From contig DF239928.1 of NCBI GenBank assembly GCA_000507305.1, positions 84,877-148,876 on the forward strand: 64,000 nt of DNA, in the 5' to 3' direction. Shown one piece after another: positions 1-12,190 of the stretch. Below the pieces are notes generated by a model that saw nothing but the letters and a program-made list of their open reading frames with translations, ran no database searches and was not told where the DNA came from. The stretch comes from Breviolum minutum Mf 1.05b.01. Taxonomy: Eukaryota > Sar > Dinophyceae > Suessiales > Symbiodiniaceae. The position numbers were made by a program, and so were the translations under genes. Numbering within the stretch: position 1 is the stretch's first letter; each line of letters starts with the position of its first letter.

Positions 1-1751
1 GGTCCTGGGAGGATTCGACCCTATGTGACGGATAAAAAAGATGGTCATTTTGTACGGTAGAGGTATCCAATGAAGGTAATTGGCTTCTGTGAATCTCCTC
101 TTTTGCCCTCTGGTGCGCCTGAGACATGGTTGGTTTACAACTCACGATTTTGAGAGAAGTGCTCCTTCGTTCTTGAGCCCAAAGTCTGCGGCTGCCAAGC
201 AAATTCTGTCGGTGGAAACACCAATTGTCAAGTGATTGACTATTTGTCGAGAAAACTACGGATCGATAATCACGTGATCAAATGCGGTTTGAACATCACA
301 TCGATCTTGCCCTTTTAAGAGGCAAAAAACATCAAAGCTATCAGAAATCCAGGAACCACTTCGAAAGCACTCGAAATCTTCCAGACTCCACCTCTTCCAG
401 ACTCCTCTTCAGGGAAACAAGATCGCCATTTCGACAAGCCTTCCGAGGTGCAAGAAAGTGTAGACAAACACAGTGTAAATGTCAATGCATTCTTCATACC
501 AACAGTGGATAGTTTGAAAAGGTATTGGCATAGTTTCATAGTTTGATAGTTGTATAGTGAAGGGTTTTCACGCTGCTCCATCTGCAAAACGCATGCCTCA
601 TGCAACTGCTTCAAGCGCAGTAAAACACTAGGTCGAACCTTGGCAAATCCAGATTTTTTCATGTGGGAGGGATCCTGCCTTCCCGAATTCTTTGAACACC
701 TTCGATCTGACATCAAATCTGAGGAAATGCAACGGGCTTTGGAGCTTCATCACTTGCAACCTGGACGATTTTGAGATCGGCTCGGCAGGGTCGCTTCTTA
801 CTTCCAATTTGGTCGGACCGACCCTGCCTGAACCTTTTCTCCAAGGCTCACAGAGCAGATTTGACCCATGCCGCGGGAGAAGCCCTTTTGAAGTTCTTGA
901 ACAAAGCTTCAGACTGAGTGTTTTTTTGTTGTTTTTTTTATCGAAATGTATTAAGTATTGTTAAGTCAAGATTTTTTCGGAATGCAAATCACTAATCTCA
1001 ACAGTTGCCAAGCGCGAAAAGAGACACATGAAACTGTCTTGCTTTGGAACTGCTGTTGAATCTTATGTGTGAATGTATTACGGAAAGGTCATGTGGATGC
1101 TAAGATAGAAACCAAACATATGAAGAAAATTGGTCAGACTTTGAACTTTCATGAACTTTCAACTTTCAGTGTTTGCTGGTCTACTGGTCTTGCAAAAACC
1201 CTGTGAACCAAAAACCCCGGGGCGAGGAAGGTGTCGAAATCTGCATGGGTCTGATCATGAATTGCCAAAAAGATATGAAGATATTTAGGCCGGCCTTAGA
1301 CAACTTCGTTTGAATCTGCCCAACGACCTCCGTCTTTTCCAGCAACGGTCAAACGCAGCCGATTTCGCAGTGAAAGCCATGCTCAGAGCCTCACATCGAA
1401 TCTGAAGATATGGCAAAATAAACATTGAGAGTTAGTCATGGCTTTTGGAATCTCCCAAATGAAACCAGCGTTTTTTTCTATGTATGGCCATCCAGGAAAT
1501 CAAGAACTTCTATAGTGACATCGTGCCACTGCCTTTGGCTTTGTTGGACTTCCTGGGAATATGCTTAATACCTACAAAGTGGGCCCCTACAGGGTATAAT
1601 TACGGTTATAACTCCCCACGTTCGAAGGAATGTCAACCAGAACTGGTACAGTTTCTGCAGGACCTTTTTCAGATTTTTGAAAGTTAAAGGTAAATCTCAC
1701 ACATCAGCCACCGAGTGTGGCTAAGGGGCACATGTTTTTTCGTCGACGAAA
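1..1751. other. Region without a supported gene
   Basis: I see no complete gene here. One minus-strand stretch around 590-680 reads as a plausible short helical exon, but no start, stop or family can be assigned. Near 1576-1620 the plus strand carries a GTGGGCCCCTAC start followed by a GGTTATAACTCC motif that resembles the left arm of the inverted-repeat element at 46185-46318, so a degraded copy of that element may lie here. Confidence 0.4.
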
Positions 1752-4074
1752 TCACGACTCGCTGAACAAATCACGAGCCATGCAGGGAGTAACCCGTTGA
1801 AGACCGGCATCTTCAATTAGTTTCACCACACGAGAAGCCAAGTGAAGAAAAGGGATGTTGTATTTGGCGGAATGACAATCTTCATACATCTCTTCATAGG
1901 GAACTGCTCTTCCCCACAACTGAACACCAGTTGGTCTGCCATCCTCAGTAAGACCTGTAGGGATAGCAAGCTTTGGGATATGGATATTTTTCAGAGTGCC
2001 ATTCATGGGATATACAGATTGCCATAGATCAGATGTTGTTGCTTCACCTTTCTCGTCGATGGCTGGGATTGTAGCACTCAATGCTTGCGCCAAGTCCGGT
2101 GTAGCATTGTGGGCAGCTGGAAGCAGGATGAAGTCCAATTGATGTGCGTCGAAAAGGGAGTTGTACCACTCCACCTGACCAAACCAAAGCTCAATGCAGC
2201 AAAAAAACATTCGATTTATATAGATTTTTTTGATTCATGTTCCCTATCAAAGTAAATTAAAACAGGATAGAAAAATCCAACAATTACAGGAAGCAATGCC
2301 TTTTATCGATCTATCTGACTATCTTTGAACCATGGTTTTTGAATAAATAGCCTGCTGCTTGATCAGCGGGCCCAATGCAAAGCGGTAATCTGTCTCAGTC
2401 CCCCAAGTCTTATAGTATAGATGTTGAGGATCGTGTGCACCCACCGGAACAGTGGCTTCTGCAATTTCTTTGATACTCACTGGAGCATTCAGGTATTCAA
2501 ATACAAAATGGGCCACTTGTCCGGGAAAAGCCATGTATGTCATTCCTTCCTCTGCAGAAGGCCCTGATTCAAACCAACTCACTTCCAATAGCTTCATTTC
2601 ATGCAAAGCAGCTTTCACAGCTTCATAAACACCACGCATCACACAGTCTAACTGTCGATCTTCGCCACAAAAAAAGGGTTTCTGTGGACAAGCCACCTGA
2701 GAAAATGCGAGATTCGCCAGACATCACCAAGCTGAAAGATGCATACTTTATCGATGTGGTTTCAAAGTTATCCAGACTTCAATACAGCTGAGGTGATTTG
2801 ACTTGCCAGTCACTGAATTTGAACCCAACAAATAAGTTCTTCTTCAACCCAAAAGCAAGAGCCAGTACTTTAAAGCTTTAGCACCAATAATCTCGGTCGT
2901 GTTTTGTGCAGTATATGTAGACATACGTATAAAGAAAGATTGTACCACATAAATCACGGGTGATAATCACAGGAAACACACAAATCAAAAAGTCAACAAA
3001 CACGTCAAAGTTTCAAGCCACCCGAATGCTGCTCAATAGCCGATCTTTTGCCTCTGTCTCTGCAGCAGAGTGCAATGCAGCTGCATTGAACCTATCTTGC
3101 ATGAGTGCCTTGTCATAAAAGATGACATCTGCCATGCTGCGGCAAACGACACCTATCTGATCCCTTGTGACTGTCATACCAGCATTGCCTTCATTGGGAT
3201 AGTAGTTTCTTGCCGGATCGAAACCAAAAAGCCCATTGCACAGTGCTGGAATACGAGTGGAACCACCCGTGTCCTCACTGACCGCCACTGGACACATATG
3301 CATACTTACAGCTGATGCTGCACCGCCTGAACTTCCACCCGGTAAGAAAGCATGGTTGTATGGATTCCTGCATTGACCACTAGCAATGTTCATGGTGTTC
3401 GGAGAAGCTGCAAATTCTGGAACATTGGTTGTACCCAAAATAATACCATTACGATGGTAGATCAGATCTGTAAGCTCACTATTCTTCACCGGTGTATAAT
3501 AACTCAAAATGCCAACACCACACCCAGCTGGAAAGTCCACCACGGCTGCTGTGCCCTTCATGGGAATTGGTAAACCATAAAGAGGTGCAATGGCTTCAAC
3601 ACCTTCCCTTTTTGCTACCTCATCCAAAGACTTTGCCCGCAAAACCGCCACTTCGAAGAGTTCGTAACTACGGAACGTCCATTGGTTCATGTAACGGTAA
3701 TAACATGCCCTGCGCACCAACAATGAGGTGTACTCTTCACAGCTCACCTTTCCCTGTTTACGCTCCTCTACATATTCCTGAGCTGAAAGCCTTAGCAACG
3801 CCTTTTCTCGGCTTGTTAAGATTGCCGGCTCTTTCATTGGTACCGCTTCAAAGACATCTCGAAACCAAGCCACCATCTTCTCTCCTTCCCGACAGTCTGC
3901 TGGCGGGAAATCTTCGCTTGGAGTAAATCCTCCATTTGTCGTGCCCATGGCGTGTTGATGCGCGTGGTCTCGGCTACAGGGATAAGCTCTAAGGATAAAC
4001 TTGCCTGCTGATACTGTGCGGCGGCAACAGTCCTTCCAGTCCTTTGATCTTTCATGTCTAATCATGGATGACAA
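1752..4074 (-). CDS. Amidase-signature family hydrolase, three exons
   Basis: Predicted amidase-signature enzyme, which hydrolyses amide bonds with a Ser-cisSer-Lys triad. Exons read as 4074-3022, 2696-2331 and 2174-1752, giving about 613 residues, within the eukaryotic FAAH-like size range. In exon 1 the family core is clear: the catalytic Lys in PMKGT (about residue 173), the Ser pair in GGSSGG (248-249) and the nucleophile Ser in DTGGS (272). Exon 3 carries the C-terminal FILLPAAHNATPD and GVQLWGRAVPYEE segments of the fold. Introns: CGG|GTGGCT to CTCAG|GTGGCT, and ATG|GTTCAA to GTCAG|GTGGAG, both keeping phase 0. The start is uncertain: residues 1-65 are unlike amidases, and another frame is open at 3834-4055, so the true 5' end may be a further exon. 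Substrate unknown; FAAH-like is more likely than GatA. Confidence 0.85.
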
Positions 4075-7008
4075 CGCAATGGCTGTTGTGTAGATGCTCC
4101 TTGAGGGAATGTTGGGGTGAAAACAACGACATTAAGAAATGCGAGAAAATTACTCTGGATTTCTCTCAAGGAACAGGAAGCCTCAGCTTCCCCAAATGTA
4201 AGCGTGTGATAAGCCCGATCAGCATCCGAGATAGAGGTCTGAAACGTCTGCAACTTCTAAGGAACAGGTTCAGTTTCGCAAACATGAAAATGTGCTGCTT
4301 CACTATGCTTCGCAACCCTTCATGTGGCGAAAAAAAACGTTAACTGATATGAATCGAAGCTTCAATCAGATACAAATGTGGCATATGTAGCCATGGGATA
4401 AAACCAGATCTTTCGGATGCTCATGCGTCTCTGGGCAATCCAAACTCGGAGGAATTGGATGAACGCCAAGCCAAGGCGAGGTGTGCATTGTCCAACTGGT
4501 GTCAATGCTGAGCTGTGCAGTGCTAACTGGTGAAAAAGAAGTGTCCCCTGATATTCACCGAAACTGAAATCTTCCATATAAGATGGATATCCACTATATA
4601 CATCATCACTACATCATCGTTCCAAGTCTTTTTTGTTTGTAGCAATCAGAGTTCAAGAGATTTAAAAAAAGCAAAAAAAGAAGCAACAAATTCAAGAAGA
4701 AGAAAAGCATTTTGCCGACCTCTTCTTTAAAGAACTCCAACTGCTGGATCCATCCTTCTTCTACATCATCAGCTGGTGCTCCAGCCTGATTTTTTTTCAA
4801 TCCAAACAAGCAACAACTGAAAGTCAGCTTTTCAGTAAGGGATGATCACATCCCACCCACTAAGGTCATCACCAACCAGCGCCGTTTGAAGCCCACCTTT
4901 TTGAGAGACTCCATGAAACGTGGATTCCACCTACCAAGGCTAGACCATCAAATTCCACGAAAAAAACGGATGCTTTTTTTGGGTGTTTTTCAGGCCCAAC
5001 AAGCTTTGCCAGCAGCACGGTTTCTGACTGTACAAATGAGGTACTGTTTCGTCCTGTCAAGTTAACAGTTGATAAAACTTTATTAAGACATCCCATCTGA
5101 TGAATGAAAAGCTGACAATGCTTGGAGCACCATCATCTTTGAGTCAACCCTTTATCGACCACGAAATTATGATGATAGAAGCAAGGTCTGTCCTGAGCCC
5201 ATATCCGTTCATGCAATTTCAAAGCAAGAACATCCTGCAACTCAGAGACACCATTGGAACGACTCCACGGAGTGCCCCCGAATCATTGGGAAAAAACAAA
5301 TCAGTCAATATCAAATGAAATGCTTTTTGCAACAAAACAGGCCGTTTTGTTGGTAAAGATCAAAAACAAACATGTTTCCAATCCAGACTTTCAGGCTTTT
5401 GGCACACGTCCAGTTGATAAACTTCTATGGATGATAGGTCTGATTTTTTAAATGGCCAAGCCTCCAACGCAGATCTGGCATAAAGAATGGCCTCAGCCTG
5501 CAGTTGACAGTTTTCAGCTGGAAGGCACTGGAAGGCTGCAGGTTCCGCAAATTTGAACGTTTTGGATGGATTTTGGTCAACTTTTTTCTACACTTGGATT
5601 GGTGAAAGTACCTCCAAAGGTTTCTGAGAGAATTGAGGAATTGGACGCACCAGGTGTAGCCCATCTCTGTCACACCTGCCGTTCTCGTTGGTTCCAACTT
5701 GAAAAAAAAACTCACCCAGATTTATGTGATTTGTTTTCCAACCTCCAAGTTCATCATCACTATCAGACTCTGCTAAGATCCTGGGAAGAATCTGGCAGCC
5801 ATGGATGACGGCCCGCTATGATATGTTAGATAGCAAGAATGACTCCAGTTCTGAGTCGCCGCTACCCTTGATGAGGCCCCGGAGGTTCAAATGCCTCCCC
5901 AACACCCAAATAAAGCAAATCCTCAGAGGCGGAAAACCGTTGCAACATGGCGTTCCATCAATGTCACCAGTCGTCCAATGATACAAAACAAGAAGCAAAA
6001 AGGACATTCAATGGAAAAATTTGTAAGCTGTGCAAATTGCAGCTTCATTTTTGTTGAATCATCTCTGGTACCAATTCCCAAAAACCCAAAATGCAATCAT
6101 GTTCAGTTGAGATGCCAATTGCGGTGCTCGTTTCATCAGCTCCACCGCTTCTTCTACCTCAGCGCCATGCGAAATCCCGGCTCTGTGGACCCATCCGCGA
6201 TGGCGGTTGCTGGCGGTTTTGAGTCCGCGACGCAAAAAACCCAGGCATCGGGACAAAAACACAGCTGGCCCGTGCAACTTTCACACCATCCCCTGGTGGA
6301 AATTGAGAGATATAAGGAAGGCATTTCAGCTACATTGATGATTTGAGTGCTTCAAATCATTGGACGCGGCCTTTTCTTTGCAACAGATGTAGGAATAACA
6401 GCATCATCTTCAAAGACAAGGGCAAACCTAAGGGTTTTGAAAAAACTCCAAAACCGGCGGTTTTCTCAAAAAATCCTTGCGAAATCGCACACACATTAAG
6501 TGCCCAGTGACTCATTTCCATGGAGAGCCGCCCTGATGAGACCACGCATGTGACTCATAGCGCAACTCGTGGCACCAGGCCAGTTCGTATCACGCAAATA
6601 TCCGGCCAAATCTCCATCATCAGGGTCAGCCAGGCGTTCTGCCCCGTGCCTCAACTCGATTTGGTGGGTTTTTCCAACTCCAGTGAAGTGTCACGGTGTG
6701 ACCTATGTCTGTGAGGCCACACTCGTAGTTTTCGTTGAGGTACTCTAGCAGCTCTTCTTCCTCCTAGCAGACATATCGACCATTCAGGCAACCGAAATCC
6801 TCTAGGAGTTGCCTCACAATATTTCAGGTAACATCTAAAATTAACTGAAAGAACTGAGATGTTTTTCACAACTTATCTTTTAGGGTAGTTGTTGGCCAGA
6901 TTTACAGTGAATGAGTATTTACATGTCAATGTATATGTGTATGGGACATTATGGGATTATATGGGGAGCATCCTGCTGGTGATGGTGGTGGCGGCGGCGG
7001 TGAAGATG
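4075..7008. other. Region with unjoined, weak coding signals
   Basis: No gene could be assembled. Minus-strand stretches that read like exons are at about 4870-5095 (a hydrophobic stretch with ASVFFVEFDGLALVGG) and 6120-6190 (HGAEVEEAVELMKRAPQLAS, a good amphipathic helix). A plus-strand frame at 5566-5700 is also open, with a CHTC motif, but has no family match that I recognise. Whether any of these belong to one gene cannot be told from sequence alone. Confidence 0.3.
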
Positions 7009-7040
7009 GTGGTGTATGACTAGTGCGTGCCATACACCAC
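7009..7040. repeat. Perfect 10-bp inverted repeat (hairpin)
   Basis: GTGGTGTATG at 7009-7018 is followed, after a 12-base loop, by its exact reverse complement CATACACCAC at 7031-7040. It lies just after a (GGT/GGC)-rich stretch at 6976-7010. Role unknown. Confidence 0.7.
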
Positions 7041-8540
7041 GCAATGCGCACCGCCATATACAATCACTACGATTTCTGGCCAGCTTGTTGTAAAAACATC
7101 CAAAAGTCATCAATCCAAACAATCTAAAGCCATCCTATCCTGATGCTTAGGTCCTCCGAATCCAAAGCTTTGGTGGCACCATCCTTGGCTATCAAAATGC
7201 TGAGCTGTTCCTAGTATTGAACATCAAACCTATGGGGAAACGAAATATGGTAACACCCACAAGGCAGAAAATCTTTGTGAATTTGATGGCGATCACAATC
7301 TTCCACTGAATGCTAGGTATTTCGATGACATCTACAAATGTCAAGGTGTTTGGATGGCCATCCATAAGCAGCATCAGAGGTCAATTTCTAACCCCGCAGA
7401 CAAAAACGGAACAATCCCAGCAACTTAACAATCCCCACATCCTGTGGTCCTGGCATAACGTTGGAAGTTAGCCCAGTGCTTGTCATCAAAGTAGCAAGGC
7501 AATCGGCCATACTGACAATCAGACGGAAGCCACAGAGATGGATTCTGTCACGAAGCCACCAGACTGGATGCTCGCCTGTTCCACTGCATCGCGCTCACAA
7601 TAGCATGAAGCTCTCAAGACTTCCACGTCAAAGCCTGGCAAATTCGAGAACGACTGATGTTGTATGATACAATGCCTGCCTTTTTGGCCCAGGTGTCTCC
7701 ATATTCCCCCCTTTTGTCAAATAAAGTTGACATGAAAGTTTGTCAAAGCCTGATTTTTGCATGGCAGCCAAAGCAGATGGTCCAGCAACCAATGGATCGA
7801 TACGACGGTCGCCACGGTGTGCCAAAGTGATGATGACTACCTCCGGCAGTGCAAGTGAAGCAAAGAAAGTTCCTTCCATGTCTTTGCAAAACAAAAAGAT
7901 AGATCGGTTTCAATCCAGAAGAGTCCTATGAGATACATGTTTTATTTGTTTAGTACATGATACTAATATACTACATAGTCTTTATATAGTCATTGATGAC
8001 AAAACAACTTCTACTGAAGCAACCTTGGTGCTGATTCCACCACTTGAAACCACCCAAGCTCCAAGCCTTGATCCCAGAATGTTTCCTGCCAACAAGGTTC
8101 CAGAGAAACTGCGGGAAAATACCATGCAAAATACCACTACTGTATTGATCGTGTAAGGACCCCAGCAAGATGTCCGAAAACCCTTGAGAATAGTGATTAC
8201 TGAGAAAATCTTTCTGGGTTTTGGGGAAGGTTTTGAGGATATGTTTCCGGGCTCTGCCCAAAAGGACAAACATGTCCATCCGGCCCATCCGGCACCTTGC
8301 AGGATGCAAGGACATTGTCGGACATGGTGCGCTGAGCTGTTGGGCGTTTGAACCTGATCAAAAGTCAAGGCTTGCGCGGCTCGTGCTATGATTTCGCAGG
8401 CCAGCAACTCTCACATCAAGGGATTGTTATTGCTGATTCTTGCCTGTCACCATCTGTGCACATGCAATCGGCCGTTGAACTTGATCCTGGAATGCTGATT
8501 CCAATGTTGTGGAAATTGACCGCTAGGACTCCTTGAATGC

Positions 8541-8608
<68 letters not shown>

Positions 8609-11600
8609 GTCTTGCAGACCAACCCCCCGGGGTGGCACCGTAGCAAGGCGGTGAAGACAAGCCAACAACTGATCGCTCGGCTGGACCTGGCGAAGAACCA
8701 ACCTTTCTTGTAACAGGTCATAAGGCAAGAACTTTGCCTGCTATGTACATATAGATACTGCAAGTGGATCAAGTAAGATGTCTGCATGGATACATATATT
8801 ACATATATACGCATATACATTTTTCTTATATGGATATAGAATTCGTATGTAATTGGTATGTACGTATTTAGATATCTAGATTATGTACACACATTCAATC
8901 AAACAGATCTTTTCTGCCAAGCAGGCAGTTAATGTGCTACCTACCACCTATTACCAGAACCAGAGTCCCTGAAATCATCGTTTTTCCCCTCCGAGACAAG
9001 GCAGTGACAGTCTGCCTTCAAAGTCGGCAAGAACAGTTTCAAGCGTTGAAGGAAGTTAGGTGACAGCATGTAGCCACTGCCCGTGCCTGTCAGCATATCA
9101 TGTTGTTTGAATCTTGGAAATTGGAAAAAAAACATCTTGGTAGCAGCATGAAGTGCATAGAAGACTTCTGTGCCATGTGATGATGTGTTCTTTTCCCCGC
9201 TTTGCCTCCAACCAGCGTTTTGCGATCAGGCCTGTCATTGGGATCGCAAAAATCCATATTCAAAGACAAAAGGAAGAAAGAGTGACCTTTTCACAGTGCT
9301 CATCAACCATTCACAGCACCAAAAAAAAAGTCACCTGCAAAGTTTTAAAAACTAACAACTCAGAAAGGTAAAATGACATTAAAATGACCATATTTTCCTT
9401 TTATATAAGATGTGTTTTATGGTTGGGCTTCCCGCGTTTCCCATTTCCCACTACTTCACTCCAAGGTACGGATCGCCCAACCACAATAAGGCATCTCCAC
9501 GTCCAGTAGCTGTTGTAGTGGTAGCCAACATCTTAGCAGCTAAGGACTTCGCTTTAGGACTTGTGATGTGAATTTTGCTTGGACTTCCCAGTGTTGATAT
9601 TTCTTTGCAACAAGACGAAAGGCAAAATCATGCAAGATCAGTACCTTCTATATCCTGCAAAAGGTGAAATTGGTCATCATCGCGGAGAAAGACACATAAA
9701 CGACCAAAAACAAATTCCTGGTTGGCAGAAGGAGGCAATCCGGGCAATCCAATCATGCGCAAGCAAACAGCATAGATATGCTGGCAAGCGGCTTGACTGG
9801 CCCATGAGATTGGCAGACCCATGCGATACCTCGGCTGTGGAAGCCATACAGATAATACAGGAAAGCTTCCAATTTTCGGACTTAAAATGAGGCAACAACG
9901 GTCAAGACTGCCCCAAGTGGGCGCTCAAATCTTTGTTGTTGGTTGCAGAAAAAAAAACATCAATGAAATCCCAAGAACATATTAATCAACGCAACATGTA
10001 AAGTACTCCATGTTCAGTCAAGGGGCCCACTTTGAATGTTCGCTTCAGCCATTAACACCAGCACGGGCACCACAGTCACCTTCCATCGAAAGGGGGAAGC
10101 CTGTGAAAGCTGTGCGGCCATCAACCAAAACCTGGCCTCGATTGCCTCATGCCAAGCTCTCAAATGAGATAAAGCAAGAGCTGTGTCTGACAGACTTCTA
10201 GCCGACCCAGTAAAAGATAGTGTCCTCAAAATGGGCACATACAAGAAGCTTCTTGAGAGGTGACTCTCAAGAATTTTTCCTCGCTACCCGGCTACCCCCT
10301 TCGAAGCAATGTTCTGTTTCCATGTTGTGGATCTGCATCGGAAAAAAAGAAAAAATCACATCTTTTAGAAGAAGTAAAATCACAACAGTCGTTCCACCGT
10401 CCTTCCACTTTCAGTCAACTCCTTAGCTTGCACAGTTGAGTTGACGAATCATGAGTTGCTGATGTGTCAAGAAAATTCGTTGTACACCAAGCTGCATGAA
10501 CGGAACCTTCTTCGTGCAAACGCTTCGCTTGGCAGTTGCAAGATGCACGCAGCACCTGTTTTGTATATGCTTTGACATATCGACTGACATAACAAATCCA
10601 CACTTCCTTTTGTTTGGAACAAAATGCGTTAGATTTTTTGGTGACCTTTGGCACCCGCCTGCACATCTGCACCTGAAGCTCGTAGGGCTTCCAAGTTCTG
10701 TGGATGTCCAACACATGCAGCATTCGCCCAAATGGCATTACTTCGCCAGGCTGGTAACAAGACAAAGACTTTGGCCTTGCACCTAAGATCAACAGCACCG
10801 TTTCAGCACGTGTTGACGACGGTTGTGGCACCGAAAAAAAAAATCTGCAGCGGAGCAAGGGAACCTGCTTGGCAGCTTTCCCAAGGCCTCACTGGGAAAC
10901 TCTCAGGTTTTGGGAGCAGGGACAATTAAAAAAATGCACATCCGCAACCAATCCATACATGGATGCCCACACCTTCAAAGGAGCTGCATAGGTGTAACCG
11001 TTGTTTTTCTCCATGGCTCATGGCTCATTGCCAGCGCAACTCGTTCACATCCAAATCATTGACGACTTGTTGGCTCTGAATCTGACTCCACACAGTCACT
11101 GCTAGCTGCTACCTCCCATTCAAAACCATGACTCTATCATATCTCTAAGAACATCTTGATCCTTAACAGTACTTATTTTGCTCCCTAGATCCTAGACTCT
11201 TAGACTTTGCTTTGCAGCAGCTGCCTTTTTGCGTGTTTATCAGGAAACAAGTAACTGGGAAAACCATGTTCCAACTGAACCAGTCGAGCTCAAGACTCAA
11301 AGCCTGGCGGCTTTTGAAGAATCCAAGGCAACGATGTGAAACCAAGGCAACCGTTTTGTTTACACAAGCGTGATTTTCCATTGAAACATCATGATGAACT
11401 GCAATGTGATGTGTCTACCTCTCTACCTCCAACTCATCATGTAGTTCTGGCTCAAAGTTTTGGCAGATGTGATATAATTTTAGTATTCCAACCCTCCACT
11501 TTTGAGGGATGTTTGAGCCAGACCTGTTCTTCCTTTGCCTCCTTCAAGTGCAAGTTGTCCCATTTTCAACATGAAGCGCCACGAAGACCCAGCTCTTCAG

Positions 11601-11890
11601 GCTTGCATGTCTGAGATCAAAGGGAACCAGCTATCAATTAAGAGTTCAAAAATAGATATATCTTCACTTCATTTCATCAAATAAAAGGAATGTGAACATA
11701 ATATGGGTATGTGTATTTGAGAAAATCGAAAGAAACTGTAGTCGAAATGTCTTCTATCCTTGTGTTGAAGTGTTTTACAAGAAAATGTTGTTGAACTACC
11801 CAGACATTGCTGAAGGCTCTTTGTAAACGATTGCACTTCAGTTGTTCTTGGCTTGCTGACGTTGTCGCCTCAAGGGTTTGGAGGTCTATG
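7041..11890. other. Region with isolated minus-strand exon-like segments
   Basis: Several minus-strand segments have protein-like composition but could not be joined: about 7740-7880 (PEVVIITLAHRGDRR), 8350-8400 (LACEIIARAAQALTFDQ ending at a GTTCAA donor), 10050-10200 (SDTALALSHLRAWHEAIEAR) and 10430-10850 (an open frame of 147 codons, with a competing frame that also reads well). None matches a family I recognise. They probably represent one or more intron-rich genes in the same direction as the rest of the window. Confidence 0.3.
8541..8608. repeat. (AAC)n microsatellite, about 22 units
   Basis: An uninterrupted run of the trinucleotide AAC, 68 bases long. On the minus strand it gives open poly-Leu or poly-Cys frames, which explains the long low-complexity ORFs there; I do not treat those as genes. 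Flanked by A/T-rich sequence at 8740-8890. Confidence 0.95.
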
Positions 11891-11902
11891 GCTGTCTGAA
11901 CC

Positions 11903-12190
11903 ACAGAGATTTGCAGATCCCTCCAAGCTGCCAGACTCTTTCTTCAACTCTTTTTTGTTCGTCTTCTCCTAAGAAAAAGCAAGGATAACACGTAGTAGGG
12001 GCTCAATTTTTTTCACAAGTCTAACAATACAGAGCTTCATGTCATTTGAGGTTAAGTTCATGAATAGCTGAGGAAATTCATGAAATTGTTCAAGTGGATT
12101 CATAAAAAGTTCACCCGCTCTGGATCGAACCTCGCACTTCTCAGCTTGTCTCTCGCGTTTGATCTCCATGCGAGCTCGCTTGGCTTCCTC
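11903..12190 (-). CDS. Two phase-matched exons of a coiled-coil protein
   Basis: Exon 12190-12115 begins after a CTACCAG acceptor and encodes a highly charged helix (EEAKRARMEIKRERQAEK), ending at AGAGCGG|GTGAAC in phase 1. The next exon, 11968-11903, follows a TTCTTAG acceptor, resumes in the matching phase and continues the same kind of sequence (GEDEQKRVEERVWQLGG), ending before a GTTCAG donor. The joined product is an acidic/basic coiled coil typical of cytoskeletal or scaffold proteins. No family is recognised, and neither end of the gene was found. Matching phase plus continuous composition makes chance unlikely. Confidence 0.5.

Noticed and set aside
8416..8820. Minus-strand ORFs of 134 and 93 codons with long Cys or Leu runs
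   Set aside because: They are translations of the (AAC)n microsatellite; nothing outside the repeat supports coding.
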